The notes under the pieces were generated by a model, which saw only the letters and a list, made by a program, of their open reading frames with translations, was not told where the DNA came from and made no database searches. From Lachnospiraceae bacterium (lineage in GTDB: Bacteria > Bacillota > Clostridia > Lachnospirales > Lachnospiraceae): a DNA stretch of 64,000 bases. Below are positions 41,067 to 46,964 of the stretch, piece by piece; position 1 is the first letter of the stretch; the number at the start of each line of letters is the position of its first letter. Location: NCBI GenBank assembly GCA_017543445.1, contig JAFYGB010000069.1:109954-173953 (forward strand). The letters are read 5' to 3'. The position numbers and the translations under genes were made by a program.

Positions 41067-41735
41067 ATGATCAAACGATTTGAACGAATTGAAGGACGCT
41101 ACGTTGAGATGATCTATGGGCAGGAGAGGCTCGCCTACTCCCGCTCGGCAAATGATGACCTTTACGACTTGGCTGAGTGGGCAGAGCGCGGGGGCTACCC
41201 GGGGAGCGAGATCTCGTTTTACGACTGTACGAATGGAAAGGTATATACCCCGTTTGCGAAGCGGCGTGACACGATCTACAGCGAGCCGGTCTACGCTGAC
41301 GGCGGGTATTACTTCCTGCAGGGAGACTACGCTGCGCAGAATATCACGCTGTACCGCTTCATGCTGCCAGACGACGCGGAGCCGGTCACGGAGGAGGTCG
41401 CAAGCTTCGACATTGGCGAGGTGAGCCTGTATAACCTGCGCGTTACCGGAAAGCCGGTCTACGTCTTCAACCAGGACGGGAGCACATTCAACTGCATTTA
41501 CCCGGAGAAGTTCTCCTTCGCCCTGGAGCCGCACCAGACTGTGGCCTTCGTCGAGGACGGAAAGGTCTACCTCGAGGAGTGGATCGAAGAAGGCTGGGAC
41601 GAGGAGCAAGACTGTGCCTCGGAGGACTACAAGTATTACACTAAGGTCATCGTGAAAGATTTTGAGGGCAATACATTGTCTGAAGAGGTCGGATTTTTAT
41701 TGCCCACGCCGGACGGAAACTATTGGCTGGCGTAA
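41067..41735 (+). CDS. Conserved-looking protein of unknown function
   Basis: The 222-residue acidic protein (MIKRFERIEGRYVEM...) has no signal peptide or membrane segment. Alternating short beta-like stretches (YYFLQGDYAAQNITLYRF, KPVYVFNQDGSTFNC) suggest a beta-propeller-like or beta-sandwich fold. No family is recognised. GGAAAGGA precedes the start. Palindromic repeats sit on both sides, the downstream one starting two bases after the stop codon, so the gene is a self-contained cassette. Confidence 0.7.
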   Translation: MIKRFERIEGRYVEMIYGQERLAYSRSANDDLYDLAEWAERGGYPGSEISFYDCTNGKVYTPFAKRRDTIYSEPVYADGGYYFLQGDYAAQNITLYRFMLPDDAEPVTEEVASFDIGEVSLYNLRVTGKPVYVFNQDGSTFNCIYPEKFSFALEPHQTVAFVEDGKVYLEEWIEEGWDEEQDCASEDYKYYTKVIVKDFEGNTLSEEVGFLLPTPDGNYWLA

Positions 41736-41736
41736 A

Positions 41737-41771
41737 AATGTGTCAACAGGGACGGTTCTGTTTGACACATT
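41737..41771. repeat. 35-bp palindromic repeat contributing a -35 box
   Basis: AATGTGTCAA, CAGGGACGGTTCTG and a TTGACACATT end make a complete copy beginning two bases after a stop codon. Its TTGACA (41762-41767) is also the -35 element of the next promoter. Confidence 0.85.
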
Positions 41772-41790
41772 TTCGGGGTTGTGCTATAAT
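41762..41790 (+). promoter_or_regulatory. Promoter of the permease gene, -35 supplied by a repeat
   Basis: TTGACA (41762-41767), 17 bases, TATAAT (41785-41790): a full consensus promoter of which the -35 half lies inside the 35-bp repeat. Confidence 0.8.
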
Positions 41791-41829
41791 CACCTCTGTT
41801 TTTTAATAAACAAGATAAGAGGTTATTCT

Positions 41830-43182
41830 ATGCTCCTGGCGCAGGTTTTTGCGGTTCTTATATTTCTTGGAATGTTCGTCCTGATCATTATGGATAAGAT
41901 CGAGAGGCACTATGTCGCGCTCGGCAGTGCCTTGCTGACACTCGTTTTGACCTTCGGCCTATGTTTGCAGGACGGCGCGGCCATACTGAAAACGCTGGCT
42001 TTCGGCGACTTTTTTATACGGGAATTCTGGTATCAGGTCGGAGAGAGCGAGAGCGCGGGCATCAACTGGGCCACGATCCTGTTCATCGCCGGCATGATGC
42101 TGATGGTCGAAGGAATGGCCAGATCCGGCTTCTTCCGCTGGCTGTGCATGAAGATCGCCTTCCTGGTGAAATGCCGGACGGTCCCGATCTTCTTCACCTT
42201 TACGATCATGGCGGCCGTGCTGTCCATGTTCATCGACAGTATAACGGTCATCCTGTTCCTTGCGGCGGTGACGGTCGAACTGGCGAAACTCTTGAAATTC
42301 CATCCGGTCCCGATGATACTGGCAGAGATCTTCTGCGCGAACTTAGGCGGCAGCGCCACGATGTGCGGAGACCCGCCGAACATCATCATTGGTACATCGC
42401 TGGGCTTCTCGTTCTTTGACTTTTTGACGAACACCGGCCTGGTGGCGGGCATTAGCCTCGTCGTATCCGTGATCTTTCTGTACTTTGCTTTCCGCAAGGA
42501 ATTGAACGCGGGGCAGGGTGCGAAAGTCGACCGGGCGGACCTCCCGAAGCCTTCGGAAGCGATCCGGGATAAAAAAGGATTTGTGATCAGCAGCATCATT
42601 TTCGCATGTGCGATCCTTCTTTTGATCACGCATTCCATGACACATCTTACCGTCGCGACCATCGGTCTGTTGGTCGGCGGCGTCACACTTCTGGTGTCGG
42701 GAAAACATGCAGTTCGACTGCTTAAGAAGCTCGATTACAAGACGTTGCTGTTCTTCATCGGTTTGTTTGTTGTCGTCAGCGGACTCGAAGAGACGAAGAT
42801 CCTCGAGAGGATTGCGCAGCTGATCGAAAACATCAGCGGCGGCAACGTTAGGATCATGATCGTCATCATCATGTGGGTATCCGCCCTCGCCAGTGCTTTC
42901 GTGGACAATATCCCGTTTGCGGCGACGATGGTGCCGGTCATCAAAAATCTGTCCGAGGCTGCCGGGATACCGGTCGCCACGCTGGCCTGGACATTGGCCA
43001 TCGGAACGGACATAGGCGGAAGCGCGACGCCGATCGGAGCCTCCGCAAACGTGGTCGGTACCGCCGTTTCGGTGAAGAACGGCTACCCGATCAGCTGGGG
43101 GCGGTATTGCAGGAAACTGGTTCCCGCAACGATCATTGTTTTGATCATTTCGACAGGATACCTATTCATTCGGTTCACTTGA
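41830..43182 (+). CDS. Ion transporter superfamily permease (ArsB/NhaD/SLC13-like)
   Basis: The 450-residue membrane protein has about eleven hydrophobic helices in two inverted halves. Each half carries a re-entrant signature: GDPPNIIIGTSLGFSF and SATPIGASANVVGTAV. These mark the ArsB/NhaD/DASS superfamily, which moves arsenite, sodium or dicarboxylates. No arsenic genes are nearby, and substrate cannot be chosen from sequence. ATG 41830 follows AGAGG. It precedes the cytidylate-kinase-like gene by 15 bases and is likely co-transcribed. Confidence 0.85.
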   Translation: MLLAQVFAVLIFLGMFVLIIMDKIERHYVALGSALLTLVLTFGLCLQDGAAILKTLAFGDFFIREFWYQVGESESAGINWATILFIAGMMLMVEGMARSGFFRWLCMKIAFLVKCRTVPIFFTFTIMAAVLSMFIDSITVILFLAAVTVELAKLLKFHPVPMILAEIFCANLGGSATMCGDPPNIIIGTSLGFSFFDFLTNTGLVAGISLVVSVIFLYFAFRKELNAGQGAKVDRADLPKPSEAIRDKKGFVISSIIFACAILLLITHSMTHLTVATIGLLVGGVTLLVSGKHAVRLLKKLDYKTLLFFIGLFVVVSGLEETKILERIAQLIENISGGNVRIMIVIIMWVSALASAFVDNIPFAATMVPVIKNLSEAAGIPVATLAWTLAIGTDIGGSATPIGASANVVGTAVSVKNGYPISWGRYCRKLVPATIIVLIISTGYLFIRFT

Positions 43183-43197
43183 TGAAAAGGAGGTTTT

Positions 43198-43797
43198 ATG
43201 TCTCAGTTCATTATTTCGGTCGGCCGTGAGTTCGGAAGCGGCGGCCGTGTCATCGCGGAAGCATTGGCCGCGCGGTTTCATGTGCCGGTGTATGACCGCC
43301 ATCTGATCACAAAGATCGCGGAAGAGATGGGCATGACAGAGGAGCAGGTGGAGAAATACAACGAAGTTCCGAAACTCAAATTTCTCTCCCGTACGGTCAA
43401 TGGATACAGCAATTCGATCGAAGATCACATCGCCGACATGCAGTTTGAGATCCTGGAGGAGAAGGCGAAGAGCGGAGAGTCCTTCGTTGTGGTCGGAAGA
43501 TGCTCCGAGATGAAGTTGAAGAAGTATCCGGCGCTGATCTCGCTGTTTATCCACGGCGACATGGACGTGAAGATCGACCGTGTCATGCGGGTCTACAACT
43601 TAGACCAGGACGAGGCGAAAAAACTGATCCTGAAGAAGGACAAAAAGAGAAAGCGCTACCACGACGATCATTGCGAAGGCAAATGGGGCGACTCCCGCTT
43701 CTACGACCTGTCAATCAATAGTTCGCGGCTCGGCATCGATACGACCGTGGATGTACTGGAAGCGTATATCAAGACACGTATAGAAGCGATGGAGTGA
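43198..43797 (+). CDS. Cytidylate-kinase-like family protein
   Basis: The 199-residue protein has the P-loop-like ISVGREFGSGGRVIAEALA, an Asp/Arg segment VYDRHLI, and DKKRKRYHDDHCEGKWGDSRFYDLSINSS typical of the cytidylate-kinase-like family (shown here only by its ends, RKRYHDDH and FYDLSIN). The true substrate of this widespread Firmicutes family is not settled. AAAGGAGG precedes the start. Confidence 0.85.
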   Translation: MSQFIISVGREFGSGGRVIAEALAARFHVPVYDRHLITKIAEEMGMTEEQVEKYNEVPKLKFLSRTVNGYSNSIEDHIADMQFEILEEKAKSGESFVVVGRCSEMKLKKYPALISLFIHGDMDVKIDRVMRVYNLDQDEAKKLILKKDKKRKRYHDDHCEGKWGDSRFYDLSINSSRLGIDTTVDVLEAYIKTRIEAME

Positions 43798-43884
43798 ATG
43801 GATTGATCACATGGTACAGGATGTACTAACACGTTTGCTACTGTTTTTTCAATCGTTCTCAAGGGAAAGATTATAAGTCATCGT

Positions 43885-43936
43885 AACCTAAGCTGCCGCA
43901 CAGTGAATAATCACTGTGCGGCAGCTTAGGTTTTGT
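43885..43936. terminator. Strong 22-bp-stem terminator
   Basis: AACCTAAGCTGCCGCACAG and its perfect complement flank an ATAA loop (43885-43932) and are followed by TTTTG. It ends the permease-kinase unit. Confidence 0.85.
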
Positions 43937-44031
43937 AGTGGACAATGAAGTGAAATTAGAAGTAATAACTCTGATGGATGTGGATAAATTCGAAGATTTC
44001 TTATAAAATGTTAAAAACATCCAACAAAGTG

Positions 44032-44060
44032 TTGACAAATATACCCACATAAAGTATAAT
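44032..44060 (+). promoter_or_regulatory. Consensus promoter of the DUF4417 island
   Basis: TTGACA (44032-44037), 17 bases, TATAAT (44055-44060). It starts a long leader of about 400 bases before the DUF4417 gene. Confidence 0.75.
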
Positions 44061-44189
44061 ACAGGTTAGATATCAACATTTATAAGAAAAGGAAGTAATT
44101 ATCCAAGAGATAAGATTATGATTATTTCCATCACTAGAATAACATGTAAGGAGGAGAGGATTCAAATCTGGAAAAATGAATAAAGAAAA

Positions 44190-44400
44190 ACACCCCGATG
44201 ATTGTATGTACAATCAATCGGAGTGTAATTCTTCGGATGCGAGCACCCGTTTATTCGCAACAAACATTATGCCACATTCGAAGATGAAAGTCAACCCTAA
44301 AGTGCATTGTTTGCATTTTGGGTATGTTTTGTACCTTTATGATTCTTTTTATCAGTAACTTAAATCAACGTTCTTCGGATATGAGCCCCCGTTTATTCGC
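44190..44400. repeat. Leader region with hairpin and 30-bp direct repeats
   Basis: In this stretch without a convincing gene, an imperfect hairpin (ACACCCCGATGATTG/CAATCAATCGGAGTGT, 44190-44226) is followed by two copies of TTCTTCGGATNNGAGCNCCC GTTTATTCGC at 44229-44258 and 44371-44400 (27 of 30 bases equal, 142 bases apart). A 60-codon frame at 44176-44358 crosses it but lacks a well-placed ribosome site. Confidence 0.55.
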
Positions 44401-44469
44401 GTAAACATATAGAGTCATGTCTGAAGGAGTTGATCTTAGGATAATCAATTCAAAAGGGAGGACATGACT

Positions 44470-45132
44470 ATGTCTAGAGTGAAAAGCACCCGAAAAGGGT
44501 GCAGAGATGTCTTTAATGCATTTTTAGTTACCTTAGCTCGTTATGCTGGATTATTTGAATTTCCATGTATCCTTGCTACGTATGAGCTACCTAACCGATT
44601 GATCACATTTTCTAAAGCGCTTTCGAGTAAAGATTATGATCAATGGGTTCATTTCTACGAAAATGACTACCTGTTTGAAAGACTGTGGAGAAACCCAAAG
44701 AGATATTTGGAGCTTCTTAAACGCTTCAATGGCGTAATATTACCCGATTTCAGTTTATACCGGGATATGCCATTAGTAATGCAGTTATGGAATATATATC
44801 GAAGTAGGGCTATCGGCCATTGGCTGCAAAAAAACGGAGTCAAAGTAATCCCCAATATACGTTATGGCGATCGTAGAACTTACAAAGTCTGCTGTGATGG
44901 TATTGAAAAGCACTGTGTAATAGCGGTGGGATCGCATGGTAATATGCATGACCCGATGGATCGTAAGATTTTTCTTGAAGGTTTAGTATCAGTCGTTAGT
45001 AGACTTGAACCCTCGGCTATTGTTATATATGGGGCCGAACATAAAGAAACAATTGCAAAATTCCGGACCGCGGGCATTCAAACTGTCGTATTTGAGGCTC
45101 AGCGTACCACATCTCATAAGGAGGTGGTATAA
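44470..45132 (+). CDS. DUF4417 domain protein
   Basis: The 220-residue protein shows the DUF4417 pattern: a YDQWVHFYENDYLFERLW segment, ILPDFSLYRDMPLVMQLWN, then an RAIGHWLQKNGVKVIPNIRYGD segment (abbreviated GVKVIPNIRYG), and AVGSHGNM. The family occurs on mobile elements and beside toxin-like genes starting MGSGxxGGFG, as here. Its biochemical role is unknown. ATG 44470 gives eight bases to GGGAGG; ATG 44464 is too close. The TAATG overlap with the next gene couples their translation. Codon use and base composition are AT-richer than the chromosome around it. Confidence 0.75.
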   Translation: MSRVKSTRKGCRDVFNAFLVTLARYAGLFEFPCILATYELPNRLITFSKALSSKDYDQWVHFYENDYLFERLWRNPKRYLELLKRFNGVILPDFSLYRDMPLVMQLWNIYRSRAIGHWLQKNGVKVIPNIRYGDRRTYKVCCDGIEKHCVIAVGSHGNMHDPMDRKIFLEGLVSVVSRLEPSAIVIYGAEHKETIAKFRTAGIQTVVFEAQRTTSHKEVV

Positions 45133-45644
45133 TGGGATCGGGCTATCATGGTGGATTTGGAGAGACGCGTGGAAAGCGAGAACAACACAATTTGCCATTA
45201 AATCTACAGTTGTTTGCTTCGGACGAGGTTAAAAAAGGTATTAGCAATTCGTCATTAAATCTACAACTGTTTGCTTCGAAAGCATTTGAGAAAGGTGGGC
45301 ATATTTCTGTAAAGAGTCTTACAGATCATGCGGAGTATTTCCTTGGGAAATCTGCAAAACGTATTGCGAAGGCTCTTCAGCAGATGGGATATAAAACACA
45401 TATCGAACACTCTATTCATGCGAAATCGAAATCAAGAAAGATTGTTGTGGAAAACAACGATAAAACGAAGAATATCACCACAATACGGGTTTCCCGAGGA
45501 TCACGAAGGCATGGAGAAACTCCGTATACTGTGATAAGCACAAACGATATAGGAAGGTATAAAATCGTATCTGATAAGAGTAAGTATAAATCGGATGGCC
45601 ATGAGACTTCAACAATACTATTTGCAAGGAGGAAGGAAGAATGA
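45132..45644 (+). CDS. Putative toxin-like protein with duplicated NLQLFAS motif
   Basis: The 170-residue basic protein begins MGSGYHGGFGETRGK, a start seen on DUF4417-associated proteins. It contains two copies of LNLQLFAS (about residues 24-31 and 43-50) from a 57-base DNA duplication (45196 and 45253). NLQ[LF]FA is a motif of phage head and scaffold N-termini and of some exported toxins. The C-terminal 110 residues (KSLTDHAEYFLGKS, RKIVVENNDK, TTIRVSRGSRRHGETPY) look like a small nuclease-type toxin fold but are not recognised. The immunity-like gene follows with an ATGA overlap. Confidence 0.6.
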   Translation: MGSGYHGGFGETRGKREQHNLPLNLQLFASDEVKKGISNSSLNLQLFASKAFEKGGHISVKSLTDHAEYFLGKSAKRIAKALQQMGYKTHIEHSIHAKSKSRKIVVENNDKTKNITTIRVSRGSRRHGETPYTVISTNDIGRYKIVSDKSKYKSDGHETSTILFARRKEE

Positions 45645-46123
45645 ATTCGATATTTAACGAACAGATCATTCCATATGTCGGAAATGAATCTTTTAAGTTT
45701 GGAATGAGTGAGCAAGAAGTGATAGAGGTGATAAAAGCTGAACGGATGAGCTATCGTGAGTGGACGGATCCTCATAAAGGCTGTACACCAGAGATACCTT
45801 GGAAATATGTTGAGGTAGATAATAGTATCACCTTTTGCTTTGTAGAAGATACTCTCTTTGAAATCGTATTTGAAAACTGTTACGAGGGCACGCTTCCCAA
45901 TGGCATTGGTATAGGATTGAGCATGGAGGAGGCACTTAATAAGGATCCATCAATATCATTCAATGACGAGGATGAAGACTACGTATCCAAAGAGGGATAC
46001 TGGATAGAGGATGACACTTTTTCCGGAAAGGTCGTTTCAATTACTGTATTTGTCCCCCAAGCAGAAGATGCACAAGAGTTTTTTTCATACAAATGGATCT
46101 CGGACTATAAGGTGGAAAAATGA
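45641..46123 (+). CDS. Putative immunity-like acidic protein
   Basis: The 160-residue acidic protein (FNDEDEDYVSKEG, YWIEDDTFSG) overlaps the preceding basic toxin-like gene by four bases. A small acidic protein translated together with a basic effector is the usual layout of toxin-immunity pairs. No immunity family is identified by eye. A bidirectional terminator follows. Confidence 0.55.
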   Translation: MNSIFNEQIIPYVGNESFKFGMSEQEVIEVIKAERMSYREWTDPHKGCTPEIPWKYVEVDNSITFCFVEDTLFEIVFENCYEGTLPNGIGIGLSMEEALNKDPSISFNDEDEDYVSKEGYWIEDDTFSGKVVSITVFVPQAEDAQEFFSYKWISDYKVEK

Positions 46124-46164
46124 GCCTATCAGAGCAGCAGGATAGGACATTGCTTCATAATCAA

Positions 46165-46196
46165 AAAGCCGTCGGTGGTAGGCCACCGACGGCTTC
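46165..46196. terminator. Bidirectional terminator
   Basis: GCCGTCGGTGG/CCACCGACGGC (46168-46193). On the minus strand TTTTTGA follows, ending the rubrerythrin gene; on the plus strand TTCTTGT follows, ending the DUF4417 island. Confidence 0.8.
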
Positions 46197-46228
46197 TTGT
46201 GTATACTCTGAAATTTCTATTTGATCGA

Positions 46229-46774
46229 TTAGCTGAAGTAGCGATCCAAGAATCCCTGGAATGCCTTGCCGTGACGCGCTTCGTCCTTCGCCATCTCATG
46301 AACGGTGTCATGAATCGCGTCGAGGTTCAGCTTCTTCGCGCGCATAGCCAGATCGAGCTTACCAGCGGTAGCGCCGTTCTCGGCAGCTACACGCTTCTGC
46401 AGGTTCTCCTTCGTGCTGGAGCTTACAACTTCGCCGAGGAGCTCTGCGAACTTCGCAGCGTGCTCAGCCTCTTCGTAAGCAGCCTTCTCCCAGTACATAC
46501 CGATCTCTGCATAGCCTTCGCGGAATGCAGCTCTCGCCATAGCCAGGTACATACCAACCTCGGTGCATTCGCCGGTGAAGTTATCACGAAGATCCTTAAT
46601 GATGTCTTCGGGGGTGTTCACCTTACCGATGCCGATCTCGTGCTCGCAAGCCCAGGACATTTCTTCGACCAGTTCTTTGAACTTTGATGCGGGTGCCATA
46701 CAGATGGGGCACTTCTCGGGCGGGGTGTCGCCTTCATAAACATATCCGCAGATCTCACATACAAATTTAGCCAT
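46229..46774 (-). CDS. Reverse rubrerythrin
   Basis: The 181-residue protein detoxifies peroxide or oxygen in anaerobes. It has an N-terminal rubredoxin domain ([10 protein letters not shown]...CPICMAP) and a C-terminal four-helix diiron domain with [22 protein letters not shown] and EARHGKAF. The rubredoxin-first order marks the reverse rubrerythrin group. GGGAGG precedes the start. Confidence 0.93.
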   Translation of the reverse strand: MAKFVCEICGYVYEGDTPPEKCPICMAPASKFKELVEEMSWACEHEIGIGKVNTPEDIIKDLRDNFTGECTEVGMYLAMARAAFREGYAEIGMYWEKAAYEEAEHAAKFAELLGEVVSSSTKENLQKRVAAENGATAGKLDLAMRAKKLNLDAIHDTVHEMAKDEARHGKAFQGFLDRYFS

Positions 46775-46845
46775 AATTTAAGCCTCCCTGTTTTTCTGTT
46801 TTTGGTGCACGATCCTCATTTCTCAGAAAAGAAGATGTTGCGTAT

Positions 46846-46874
46846 ACTATAGCATGGAAACCGCAGTAAGTCAA
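46846..46874 (-). promoter_or_regulatory. Promoter of the reverse rubrerythrin gene
   Basis: Minus-strand TTGACT (46869-46874), 17 bases, TATAGT (46846-46851). It lies 14 bases from the divergent promoter at 46888. Confidence 0.65.
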
Positions 46875-46887
46875 GGCGTATTGTCCC

Positions 46888-46916
46888 TTGCGGCATATCC
46901 TTTCATCGTGTATAAT
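46888..46916 (+). promoter_or_regulatory. Promoter of the FtsX-type permease gene
   Basis: TTGCGG (46888-46893), 17 bases, TATAAT (46911-46916). The transcript would start near 46923, which excludes in-frame starts upstream and favours 46965. Confidence 0.55.
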
Positions 46917-46964
46917 AATAGAGTCCCGGCCATGAAAATGCTTGGTATCGGGGAAAGGATCAAC

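Noticed and set aside
44176-44358. 60-codon open frame in the DUF4417 leader
   Set aside because: GGAGG is about 20 bases away from its ATG, it crosses a hairpin and a direct repeat, and its product resembles nothing recognisable.
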